Shown piece after piece: positions 53,960-62,757 of a stretch of DNA of 64,000 nucleotides. The DNA comes from Ilyobacter_A sp963675185 (GTDB lineage Bacteria > Fusobacteriota > Fusobacteriia > Fusobacteriales > Fusobacteriaceae): positions 124,001 through 188,000 of the forward strand of contig CAXXOH010000003.1 in NCBI GenBank assembly GCA_963675185.2, in the 5' to 3' direction. The first letter of the stretch is position 1. Every line of letters begins with the position of its first letter. The notes beneath the pieces were generated by a model. It had not been told where the DNA came from. It ran no database searches and worked only from the letters and a program-made list of their open reading frames with translations. The position numbers and the translations under genes are program-made.

Positions 53960-53990
53960 TTGACTTAAAGCGTGCTCCAAGTTATATACT
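53960..53990 (+). promoter_or_regulatory. MerR-type promoter/operator, site 2
   Basis: TTGACT (53960-53965) and TATACT (53985-53990) are separated by exactly 19 bp, with the inverted repeat CTTAAAGCG..GTGCTCCAAG in the spacer, as in MerR-family regulated promoters. The downstream frame (IELAGMDPNPGIESMRQGF) is a relic without a start, and the IS256 element follows at 54124, so the target gene has been lost. Confidence 0.65.
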
Positions 53991-54123
53991 TTTACCGTGG
54001 GGGCGATAGATTGAGTTAGCAGGTATGGACCCGAATCCAGGGATAGAGAGCATGAGGCAGGGGTTTTGTGAAGCTCGCTAAAGATGATGTATTTAATATA
54101 TTTGGACTTGCCAAGTAGCTTGA

Positions 54124-55500
54124 GGGTCTTTCCCAAATTACGTGTAAATTAGATTCCTAGCCATTAGTGGGAGCCCCATCTGGAGCTCCTTTTAAATTAA
54201 ATATTTATCCATCTTTTCTGGATAAATTACTACCAGCATTCTCAGTATCTTTTCCCATCCCCTAATTTTCTGAGTCCACTTTTTTAGCATGTTCTTAGAT
54301 GCCAGATAAAGAACCTTCTGAAGAGAGTCATCTGTCGGAAATACTGACTTAGAGCGACTTACCTTCTTAAATTGACTATTGATACTCTCTATGGTATTCG
54401 TAGTATAGATTATCTTCCTGATTTCCTGCGAATACTCAAAAAAGTGACTTAATTCATTCCAGTTATCATACCAGGATTTAAGCGCTGGAGAGTATTCAGG
54501 GTACTCCTTATTTAGCCTTTCCAGTGAGCTGAAGCCAGTTTCAGCGTCATGCGCTTTGTAAACATCTTTGAGTTCCTTCGCGAAGATTTTCCTCTCCTTG
54601 TAGTTAAGAAACCTTAAAGTATTTCTGATTTGGTGTACGATACACCTCTGTACCTTTGTGTCAGGATAGATAGTCTTAATTGCTTCTTTGAAGCCAGGCA
54701 GCCCATCAACAGAAGCAATGAAGATCTCTTCTACTCCTCTTGATCTAAGAGAATCTATTTCTTTTAACCAAAACTTAGAACTTTCATTTTCTCCTACTGT
54801 GATGCTCAGTATATCTTTCTTTCCTTCCAGATCAATTCCTACAATTATGTATGCTGCTTTATTGATTACTTTTCCATTGGTTTTGACATTGAAATAAGTT
54901 GCATCCAGAAAAATAAAAGGATAGCAGGCTTTTAAAGGTCTTGATTTCCATTGGTTTGCTTCATCCATTACTTTGTCTGTTATCCTGTTTATCTGAGTTG
55001 AGGAAAAGCTCATACCGTAGATTTCTTCGAGATGATCATTAATATCTGTAGTGGACATACCACGTCCATACATGGATATTATCTTGTCTTCAATATCTGA
55101 GATGTCACGGGAATATTTAGGTACAACCTGAGGTTCAAAGATTCCCTCGCGGTCACGCGGAATATCAAGCTCAACTTCTCCAAGGCTTGTTTTTACCTTC
55201 TTTTGATTATTCCCATTTCTAGAGTTATTCGTATTAGAGTTTCTTTCATATTTAGAATATCCAAGGGTTTCATCCATTTCGGCTTCCAGCATAAGGGAAA
55301 CCATGTCTTTAAACATATCTTTCATAATGGACTGCGCCTCAGCAATATTTTGGATATCGTTTTCCTGAAAAATCTTTTTAACTAAAGGATTAATATTTTT
55401 AACTTTTCTACTCATACAAAAAACCTCCCTAATCAATAGATTATACTTCTAATGACTAGGAAGGGTGAAATTAAATTTACACTAAATTCGGGAAACTCCC
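54124..55500 (-). mobile_element. IS256-family insertion sequence (1377 bp)
   Basis: Ends are imperfect inverted repeats (GGGTCTTTCCCAAATTACGT and GGGAGTTTCCCGAATTTAGT), flanked by the 8-bp target duplication TAGCTTGA (54116-54123 and 55501-55508). The single transposase gene is intact. Confidence 0.9.
54192..55415 (-). CDS. IS256-family (mutator-type) transposase
   Basis: This 407-residue DDE transposase has FIFLDATYFNVKTNGKVINK (first Asp), FIASVDGLPGFKEAIKTIYP (second Asp), VQRCIVHQIRNTLRFL and the late Glu in TNTIESINSQFKKVSR. All catalytic positions are kept. ATG 55415 follows GGGAGGTTTTTTGT. Full length for the family. Confidence 0.93.
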   Translation of the reverse strand: MSRKVKNINPLVKKIFQENDIQNIAEAQSIMKDMFKDMVSLMLEAEMDETLGYSKYERNSNTNNSRNGNNQKKVKTSLGEVELDIPRDREGIFEPQVVPKYSRDISDIEDKIISMYGRGMSTTDINDHLEEIYGMSFSSTQINRITDKVMDEANQWKSRPLKACYPFIFLDATYFNVKTNGKVINKAAYIIVGIDLEGKKDILSITVGENESSKFWLKEIDSLRSRGVEEIFIASVDGLPGFKEAIKTIYPDTKVQRCIVHQIRNTLRFLNYKERKIFAKELKDVYKAHDAETGFSSLERLNKEYPEYSPALKSWYDNWNELSHFFEYSQEIRKIIYTTNTIESINSQFKKVSRSKSVFPTDDSLQKVLYLASKNMLKKWTQKIRGWEKILRMLVVIYPEKMDKYLI

Positions 55501-55506
55501 TAGCTT

Positions 55507-55544
55507 GAAGAAGCCAGCTTTTCAATTGAAAAGCTGGCTTCTTC
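55507..55544. terminator. perfect 38-bp palindrome, likely terminator
   Basis: A perfect inverted repeat centred on CAATTG (GAAGAAGCCAGCTTTTCAA and its complement) lies just beyond the end of the dead EAL-GGDEF gene and touches the IS256 duplication. No strong T-run follows on either strand; the IS may have displaced it. Confidence 0.55.
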
Positions 55545-55545
55545 A

Positions 55546-57198
55546 TTATATCAAGGAGACCGAAGAAAAGCTTCCCTTAGATATCTTAGCTATCTTTTTT
55601 AGGCTGAATATCATCTCGCTCACTTCCTGGGAGACAAAATTCTGCCTACCTATAGGTAGCATCAGCATAGATACAGAAACGGTGATGCCTACATTTTCTT
55701 CTATACAGATGGTTTTGGGATAAAACCTTCCTATGTTTTTAGTGAACGATTCGCGCATTTTTTCAAAAAACATTTTAATCTGAAAAAATCATCACCCCCT
55801 ATGTGCCCTATAAAGATGTTTTTATTTACAAGACTTTGTTTTAGGAAATCGGCAAAATAACTGATGACTTCATCCCCCTTTTTAAATCCGTACTGGTCGT
55901 TGAAAATCTTGAATTTATTGAAGTCCAGGTAGATATAGGCGAAACATGAGTCTGTCAAGTTTACGGTTTCAGCTATGTACTTTTCTATGGAAAGATTTCC
56001 AGGGAGCTTCGTAAGCGGGTTTTGTTCGCTGGCTTCGGAAATCTTTTTTTCATAGACAATGTTTATTATGGAGGAGGCGTTTAATATCCCGTGATACTCC
56101 CCGTTGCTGCCGCTGAATACACTCAAAATCTGCTTCAATGAGCTGTTGATATCGCTGGTCGGACAGTTAGAGATAAAACTTTTCAACCCGCTGGACTCGT
56201 TTTCGAACTTTTTTGCCAGGACATCGATAACGTAAGGGGAGTAGATGTACATCTTCATGTCCTTCTCTTTTATGACTCCCAGGGGTTCATTCTTGCAGCT
56301 GACCACTGGAAATATACGACGTTTTTTATCTGTCTTCAAGTAATTAAAAATCTCCTTAATGCTGGCGTATTCGTGTATTGGCTTAATCTTATCTAGATTT
56401 TCTCTTATTATCTCACTATTCCGGTTGGTGAGATGCCACTTCTCATTGATACTGTCCGGTATCTTGTAGTTAGGCAGAAGATCTTCTACGTCTAAAACCG
56501 GCCTCTGTACAAAGTAGCCTTGGACCAGGTCGCACCCTATATTTTTGCAGGCGCAGTACTCCTTTTCAGTCTCAACCCCCTCTGCAACTACCAGCCCGTT
56601 TAGCGAGTGCACCAAATCTATCATCTTTTTCAGGAATATCTTCTTTTTTATGTCGCTGTCAACAGACATTATGAAAAAACGATCTATCTTGACTATCTTC
56701 GACTCAAGCTGAAAAAGGAGCTTTAAGTTTGAGAAGCCGTTCCCAAAATCATCCAGGGCAACCATGTAGCCTCTTCCGCTGTATATCTTCATTATTTCTT
56801 TAAAGGTCTCCCACTCTTCTATCTCCTATTTTTCGGATATCTCGAAGCAGAAATCCCCCCTTTCCATACCGTATTTATCCAGTACTGCCTCTGTATTTCC
56901 GGGAGAATACCCAGGCATCTGCAGTATCCTTGGTTCTAAATTGTAAAACACCTTTGCATCTCTACTGAAAGGCAGCTCCTTGAACTTCTTTACCACCTTA
57001 TCCCTCAGCTTCAGGTCCAGTAGTAAAGCTGCTCTTGGTTGTATGCGGTGTTGAACACCTCTTCTATACTCTTTCGAAACCCGCCTCGGCGTAGTTACGG
57101 AGCAGGGCCTCATACCCGTAGACGACCCCGCTACTTATTTTCACTATAGGCTGCAGAGCGTAGTCTAGTTTATCTGTTATTTTATCCCAACCATTCAT
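55546..57198 (-). pseudogene. EAL-CBS-GGDEF c-di-GMP protein, multiply disrupted
   Basis: Minus-strand start ATG 57198 reads MNGWDKITDKLDYALQPIVK and GYEALLRNYAEAGF (EAL motif), then TAG at about 57116. A frame change leads to EEVFNTAYNQEQL-like sequence, an in-frame TAG at 56826-56828 (SEK*EIEEWETF), the rest of the EAL domain (MVALDDFGNGFSNLKLLFQL, VAEGVETEKEYCACKNIGCD), a CBS-like pair (RRIFPVVSCKNEPLGVIKEK) and a GGDEF domain (IYLDFNKFKIFNDQYGFKKG, IGGDDFF). A last frameshift at about 55775 precedes the C-terminus. At least four lesions; certainly non-functional. Confidence 0.85.
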
Positions 57199-57279
57199 AA
57201 CTCAGCATCCCCTTAAACGACTATACTTTAAAATCCAAAAACTCCACTTAGCTTATTTTGTGATATTAAATAACCTAAG

Positions 57280-57640
57280 TTGCTATCTGTATCTAAACTT
57301 TATTTAAAGTCATAGAAATAGAAAACATTTTTTTAGTCACGAATAAAAAATCAAATAAAATGATATTTCGGACACAGAGCTGCACGGAGTAAAATAAAGA
57401 GTTTCACAGAACAATAAAAAAGAGTTTAGGTATTAAGAGAAGCATATTTAGATCTTTTGAATAATTCGTGAAGATTTGTGAAGATTCGTGACAAAAATTA
57501 TTTTTAATATGTTTTCTCTGTGAAGCTCATATTTGCCGAGGGTGTAAAACTCTGTGGCCAAAAAAGATTTTATAGATAAATTCAGTAATTAATTGCTTAT
57601 CTAACTAAGTAGCAATTTGAGTTAAATATTCAAGTTAATC
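57280..57640. repeat. dispersed non-coding repeat, copy 2
   Basis: Counterpart of 48475-48850 in the same orientation, sharing GTTGCTATCTGTATCTAAAC-like, GTCACGAAT, GACACAGAG..CACGGAG..AATAAAGAGTTTC, ATTCGTGAC, TTTTCTCTGTG and AGCAATTTGAGTTA blocks. It fills the gap between the dead EAL gene and the Cys-rich protein gene. No coding frame is seen; 57641-57845 also holds nothing recognisable. Confidence 0.72.
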
Positions 57641-57845
57641 TGTTCGATATAATTAGGATATATCCTTTACGAGTTTTTTACCATACCCTTTTACGTTTGT
57701 TTTACCCAGTTTATGCTGGATTTAAACAGGTAGCTGTTTTAATGGATGAGATTTTTCTGGGTAGAAGATTGAAACTATTTCAATTACATTGTATAATGTA
57801 CTTTGCTATAGAAGATATTTTTTAGAATAGGAGAATTTAGTTGTC

Positions 57846-58703
57846 ATGATATATTTTTTGTTTCTTAAGCACCCCAAGGGGGAAGAACTCTACTCCGTCC
57901 CAGACGAGAGGGAGGAGATGGCCAGAAGGTACTTTAAAAACACAGATACAATAGAAACCGAGGTGAGTATAAGGGGGAAAACTTACCGTGCCATAGTGGA
58001 CTACGGCGTATTTTCCAATCTGTCAAACTTCGACTGCTTCAACTGCCAAGACCACTGCTGTGCGGACAACCCTTCAAAATACGAACCGCAAACAAGAAAG
58101 TTCGTCCTTGAGAACATGAAGGACTACAACAGCCTCACCAGAAACGTGGATATTTTAATGGACTTGGGCTACAGCATGGAAGAGATAAAAGAGAGCATCC
58201 TAAAAGATGAACTAATGGTCCCCAAAGAACACGTCGAGGAGGAGATAAGCCTCTGCACCTGCTCTTTCAAACCAGACAATAGTAGCACTATATGCGCGCT
58301 ACACTCACTTTGCCTGAATAAAGGTATGGGCACCGAGGGGGTACTGGAATACAAACCGGTAATATGTAGCCTGTGGCCGATGGAGATATTTGCGGAGGAT
58401 GACCTGTCCACACTTTACATAACTCTGCCGGATGACCTTACAAACAGCTTTACCATAGAAGATTATTACTCCAACGCTTGTATAAATAGGGAGTACAAAG
58501 ATAGTCCACAGTTCAGAAGAATGAATCCGGAAGGCTTTGACAAAGATGGATACCAGCCTTTCATAGTGTCTTATTCAGATACCATAAGGTATGGACTTGG
58601 GGAAAAGTGCTACACGGATATCAAGGACAGGTTATTAGAGGAGGGACTGGTGTCCCAAGAAGATTTCTCTACTACATCACAGCAGATAAACAAAAATTTT
58701 TAG
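57846..58703 (+). CDS. Cys-rich DUF3109/YkgJ-like protein
   Basis: This 285-residue cytosolic protein has clustered cysteines: FDCFNCQDHCCADNPSKYEP, ISLCTCSF, CALHSLCLNKG and EYKPVICSLWPMEIF. This is the metal- or cluster-binding pattern of DUF3109 and the related YkgJ (CxxC-x-CC, P-x-x-C) proteins. The role is unknown. ATG 57846 lies about 14 bases after an AGGAGAA ribosome site, so the spacing is long. It is not linked to an operon. Confidence 0.75.
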   Translation: MIYFLFLKHPKGEELYSVPDEREEMARRYFKNTDTIETEVSIRGKTYRAIVDYGVFSNLSNFDCFNCQDHCCADNPSKYEPQTRKFVLENMKDYNSLTRNVDILMDLGYSMEEIKESILKDELMVPKEHVEEEISLCTCSFKPDNSSTICALHSLCLNKGMGTEGVLEYKPVICSLWPMEIFAEDDLSTLYITLPDDLTNSFTIEDYYSNACINREYKDSPQFRRMNPEGFDKDGYQPFIVSYSDTIRYGLGEKCYTDIKDRLLEEGLVSQEDFSTTSQQINKNF

Positions 58704-59035
58704 CCATCGCAGCTGCTTGCAAAAGGGCTTTAAAACATACATGAATTTGCATTTACATCCAACTTTGTTACTTCAAACGATTCAGAATCTTTGATAGTCG
58801 ACACTCTTACATCTTAAAGTAAGTTGACCCTGCGATGCCTTAATGGCATTCTTCGAATGCACTTTAAACAGCTGCCGTAAGTTCTGGCTTACTTTTGTCA
58901 TGCTTTTACTTGCGACTGCATATCGGTTTTAGAAATGACTTGAAAAAATTATATAAAGATTAAACGGGTAAATTTAATATTGGGAGTTTATCGGTAATTT
59001 AAGATTTTTAAAAATAAAATATGGCAGTAAAAGTA
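58704..59035. other. intergenic region
   Basis: Nothing recognisable is seen in this roughly 330-base gap between convergent genes apart from the hflX terminator at its end. A GCGATGCCTTAATGGCATTC hairpin-like stretch lies near 58836. Confidence 0.4.
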
Positions 59036-59062
59036 GAAGACCGGAGATTAACTCTGGTCTTC
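59036..59062 (-). terminator. intrinsic terminator of hflX
   Basis: GAAGACCGGAG/CTCTGGTCTTC stem overlapping the hflX stop codon region, with a T-rich run on the minus-strand side. Confidence 0.65.
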
Positions 59063-60373
59063 GTTTGATTTAACTATAAACTGTTTGTACTTGCTTATGT
59101 CCTTTGGTATCAAAAAAGTTGTTATTAGCAAGCCGTCCTCTACGTACTCCTGCTCCTTTACCCTTGTCTTTTCAAGAAGATAGGAGGCTACCCCCCCTTC
59201 TGCAAAAGGGATGAGCAGTGTTACCTCTTTAGCATCTTTAAAGAGCTTTTCCTCTATTTTTTCAACAAGTTCCCCAATACCCTTACCTGTGAGCGCTGAT
59301 ATGTCCACGTACTCCTCGCCTACACTATATTTTTTCTTGAGTTCATCTGGCATTAATTTATCGATTTTATTCTGGGCTACTATATACGGGGTCTCGCCAG
59401 CATCGAGCTCTTTTACTACCTCTTTAGTTACTTTCAGCTGGTGTTCATAGTCTTCCCTGGATATGTCCACTACATATACAAGCAGGTCAGCCTCCTCTAT
59501 CTCCTCGAGGGTGGATTTAAAAGCCTCCACCAGAAAATGAGGAAGTTTGCTGACAAAACCAACTGTATCTATCAGGATAAACTCCAGGTTGTCCTCTAAC
59601 CTTATCTTCCTGTGAAAAGGGTCCAGTGTGGCAAAAAGCATATCCTTTACAAAAGAATCTGTCCTGGTGTCGTGTTCACCCTCTAAGTGCATCAGGTGGT
59701 TCATAAGAGTGGATTTTCCTGAGTTGGTATATCCAACCAGAGCCACAGTAGGTAGCGAGCTTTTCTTACGCTGACTCCTCTGCACTTCTCTGTGTTTTTT
59801 CACCTCTCTCAGGGACTTTTCTATATCCGATATACGCTTTGATATAACACGTCTATCGAGCTCTAATTGGGTTTCACCAAGTCCTCTGGTACCTATACCC
59901 CCTCCTGTTCTGGAAAGTTCCTCCCCAAGGCCAATAAGTCTAGGCAGTTGGTAACGAAGTTTGGCCAGCTCAACCTGCAGCTTTCCCTCCTTGGATTTAG
60001 CTCTGTCAGCAAAAATACTCAGTATTAGGCTGGTCCTGTCTAATGTCCTAACGCTTATAATCTGTTCCAGGTTACGTATCTGTATACCTGAAAGCTCGTC
60101 GTCAAAAATAACCAGGTCGATGTTTTTCCTGGCTACCATATCTCTTATTTCCTCTATTTTCCCCTTACCGAGGTAGGTGGCAGACTCTATCCTAGACCTC
60201 GTCTGGCGTACTACATCCACTATTTCGTAGTCGGCGGCTTTGGCCAGCTCAACCAGTTCATTCAATGAGTCGTCTATGGATACTTTGTATGATTTCCCAT
60301 AAACCTCCATCCCAACCAGAATAACCCTTTTTTTAATTTCATGATAACTATATTTGTCGCTTATTTCAATCAC
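59048..60373 (-). CDS. hflX: ribosome-associated GTPase HflX
   Basis: HflX splits or rescues stalled ribosomes under stress. The 441-residue protein has an N-terminal HflX domain (ATYLGKGKIEEIRDMVARKN, DLVIFDDELSGIQIRNLEQI), the glycine-rich linker GLGEELSRTGGGIGTRGLGE, P-loop VALVGYTNSGKSTLMNHLMH, DTVGFVSKLPHFLVEAF (G3) and AQNKIDKL (G4). The apparent start is GTG 60373 with a GAGG very close by; the true start could be a few codons in. Confidence 0.93.
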   Translation of the reverse strand: MIEISDKYSYHEIKKRVILVGMEVYGKSYKVSIDDSLNELVELAKAADYEIVDVVRQTRSRIESATYLGKGKIEEIRDMVARKNIDLVIFDDELSGIQIRNLEQIISVRTLDRTSLILSIFADRAKSKEGKLQVELAKLRYQLPRLIGLGEELSRTGGGIGTRGLGETQLELDRRVISKRISDIEKSLREVKKHREVQRSQRKKSSLPTVALVGYTNSGKSTLMNHLMHLEGEHDTRTDSFVKDMLFATLDPFHRKIRLEDNLEFILIDTVGFVSKLPHFLVEAFKSTLEEIEEADLLVYVVDISREDYEHQLKVTKEVVKELDAGETPYIVAQNKIDKLMPDELKKKYSVGEEYVDISALTGKGIGELVEKIEEKLFKDAKEVTLLIPFAEGGVASYLLEKTRVKEQEYVEDGLLITTFLIPKDISKYKQFIVKSNEDQS

Positions 60374-60437
60374 CTCATTAGTATTATAGCTTTTTTAATT
60401 ATACCATATTTTTTTTCCTGATAATCCATGTAATTTA

Positions 60438-61800
60438 CTCGACTTGTGCAAATTTTTAAATCTAAATTGTTCAATATCTAATTTTTGGCGAATTCAAACT
60501 GAGAACCCTAAATAATCAAGGACTTTTTCCTCTGAATGGGTCTCTTCGTGTAATTCAATAATTAATTTTACCAATTTTGTGTTGCTGATTTTTATGAAAT
60601 ACTTTATTGTATCACCTAATGTATCTAATTTTAATTTGGCTTTAAATTTAATATTACATAAGAACACATAAGCTGTATATACTAACCGCCAAAATCTTTT
60701 GATACCTTTAAGAGACCTCATTTCACAGTGATCCAATCCAAGATTTTCTTTTTGGTTCCTGTAGTTTGTCTCTATCTCCCAACGGTTTCCATAGTAAGAA
60801 ATGATTTCTTTATCTGAAAGGGAAACATCTGTTGATATTATGTGTTTAGGTGATTTTTCTGGATTGAACTCATCTATCCAGCTAAGCACAACTACACAAT
60901 TTTCTATACCCTTTATAGGTCCTTCATACCTGTAAGTATAGAATCTGCGACCATTAACCTTGAAAGTTTTTAGATGTTTGGGGTTTATCTGCGCTCTGAA
61001 ATCAGATAGTTTTATACGGATTCCTTGTGAATAAATAATTCTATTAGATCTTAGAGCTCCTATTACTTGATACCCTTTTGATTGGAGTTGATTTATGAAT
61101 TTGTCTGAAATATACCAAGAATCCGCCAATACATACGTTGGTTTTTCTAATTGTAGTGTATTGTCTTCAAGAAGAGATATGGCTATTTCGTGCTTAGTTT
61201 TGAACATGTTTTGTTCGCCATCGCATAATTCTTCTTTCAGATAAACATCAAAATCAAGCGGATAAGAAATACCGCCATTTTTAATGAAGGCACTTACAAT
61301 ACAGTGAGCCCACTCGCTTTTTTGGGTTACATGTGAGCGAATAAATCCCATACCTTCAATTTTTTTAGAGTTTGAAGATTTTGTAATAAGAGTGTCATCT
61401 ATAGAGATGAAAATTGGTTCTGAATTTTTATGTGTTTCCGATTTTATGACATCATATACAAAATTTTTCAAAGAGTTTCTGAGTTTTTCTTCATCCCAAG
61501 GTGAGTTATTGAGGAAACGAGTTGTACAGCTCCTGTCCTTAGAATTAAGAGTAAATCTATTTAAATTTGAAATATTCTTTTTTCCTTGTACGCCGATGAT
61601 ACCAGAAACTATACTGTTCATATGTTGAATTTGAGGCTTTGAAAAATTAAGATCAAGAGCCATATTGAAGTTTACAATTTCATTTAAATTAGGTATAATA
61701 AGCATCGTAGATCGAATCTCCTTCGGTATGTTTTGTGTGGTGCTTAATTATACCTGTATATTGAGATTTGATCTACTTTTTATTTTTTGCACAAGTCTAG
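60438..61800 (-). mobile_element. IS701/IS4-like insertion sequence (1363 bp)
   Basis: Terminal inverted repeats CTCGACTTGTGCAAA (left) and CTAGACTTGTGCAAA (right, reversed) are flanked by the 7-bp direct repeat TAATTTA (60431-60437 and 61801-61807). It carries one intact transposase gene. Confidence 0.85.
60494..61705 (-). CDS. DDE transposase (IS701/IS4-like)
   Basis: This 403-residue transposase has FISIDDTLITKSSNSKKIEG (first Asp), THVLADSWYISDKFINQLQS-like sequence (second Asp, here YVLADSWYIS) and YGNRWEIETNYRNQKENLGL (third acidic residue, YREK-like). The family call between IS701 and IS4 is uncertain. ATG 61705 is about 95 bases inside the element's right end. It looks intact. Confidence 0.85.
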   Translation of the reverse strand: MLIIPNLNEIVNFNMALDLNFSKPQIQHMNSIVSGIIGVQGKKNISNLNRFTLNSKDRSCTTRFLNNSPWDEEKLRNSLKNFVYDVIKSETHKNSEPIFISIDDTLITKSSNSKKIEGMGFIRSHVTQKSEWAHCIVSAFIKNGGISYPLDFDVYLKEELCDGEQNMFKTKHEIAISLLEDNTLQLEKPTYVLADSWYISDKFINQLQSKGYQVIGALRSNRIIYSQGIRIKLSDFRAQINPKHLKTFKVNGRRFYTYRYEGPIKGIENCVVVLSWIDEFNPEKSPKHIISTDVSLSDKEIISYYGNRWEIETNYRNQKENLGLDHCEMRSLKGIKRFWRLVYTAYVFLCNIKFKAKLKLDTLGDTIKYFIKISNTKLVKLIIELHEETHSEEKVLDYLGFSV

Positions 61801-61947
61801 TAATTTAATAAAAAATGTATGTGGCATAAATTATTCCAAATTTTCATAAAAATAACATTTGGATGACACTGAATCGCCACACTCACATTATAAACTTAAT
61901 ACCAAGAGAAACAAATAAAACTTAAAAAAATTAAGGAGGTAATTTAA

Positions 61948-62097
61948 ATGAAAAAATTAATAGTGGTGGGATTAATGTTAATGGGAATGGTGGCTTTTGC
62001 AAATGGAACAAGCGATGATGCTATACTTATCAGTGAGAACAGTAGATTGTCAAGACCTACAATGATTGAATTGTTTGGTGATTACGGCAACAGATAG
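61948..62097 (+). CDS. small secreted protein (49 aa)
   Basis: The start follows a perfect AAGGAGGT site. The precursor MKKLIVVGLMLMGMVAFANG is a signal peptide (cleavage after AFA); the remaining 31 or so residues (GTSDDAILISENSRLSRPTM to IELFGDYGNR) are unrecognised. The strong ribosome site and signal peptide support translation. It could be a secreted peptide or the N-terminus of a truncated larger envelope protein. Confidence 0.6.
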   Translation: MKKLIVVGLMLMGMVAFANGTSDDAILISENSRLSRPTMIELFGDYGNR

Positions 62098-62144
62098 AAC
62101 TCATTCTTTTTCCCATATTTTTTAGGACAAAAGAAGAGGTTCTT

Positions 62145-62717
62145 ATGAAAAAACTTCAAACATCTAGGCTTACTGTACAACTAATATTTTTTACTCTAAG
62201 CTTTACGTTATTTTTTAACTCTTTTCACTAGATAAAATTAATAACGGTAATTATGATAATAATCGGAGGGGTCTTTTTTTGTAGCCTGCTTTGTTCCTTT
62301 AGGACAGTTTAAGAGCTAATTGGAAAGCTAGGTACAAAGTTAAGAATAAAAAAGATACCACCATCACAAAATGTACAGCGCTACATCAAATATTTTAGGT
62401 TTATACTTCTCAGTGTAATTTTTCTAGATATTGGCCATTTTTTGGCCCCAGATACACGGCTATTTTAGTAATAATATCAATTCTCGCTACATCTTTGTTT
62501 TTCGAGAGACCGTTCTGCAACTACTTTTGTCTGTAAGGCGCAAAGTACAGGAATATGGGCATGCTACCATATAAAAAAATCCTGGTACCTGCATAAGTTC
62601 TGGCAAATGCAGCAAAATATCCACAATGAAAACTGCTTTAACTGCATATCAGCATGCCCTGAAAATATTTTGGAATATAGCTTGCAGAGATTAAAATTTT
62701 TCAATAATAAAAAATAG
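62145..62717 (+). pseudogene. second NapH/YccM-like 4Fe-4S membrane protein, multiply broken
   Basis: ATG 62145 (AAGAGGTTCTT upstream) begins KKLQTSRLTVQLIFFTLSFT. Stops interrupt at about 62230 and 62310. Conserved pieces follow: IGKLGTKLRIKKIPPSQNVQ, RYIKYFRFILLSVIFLDIGH, RPFCNYFCL, GAKYRNMGML and the final cluster motif NENCFNCISACPENILEYS. The layout matches NapH-type quinol-oxidising ferredoxin membrane proteins and the broken gene at 2628-3232. Confidence 0.8.
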
Positions 62718-62757
62718 TGCATACTTTAATTTATTTGGCCTAATTCAGATAAAATCC

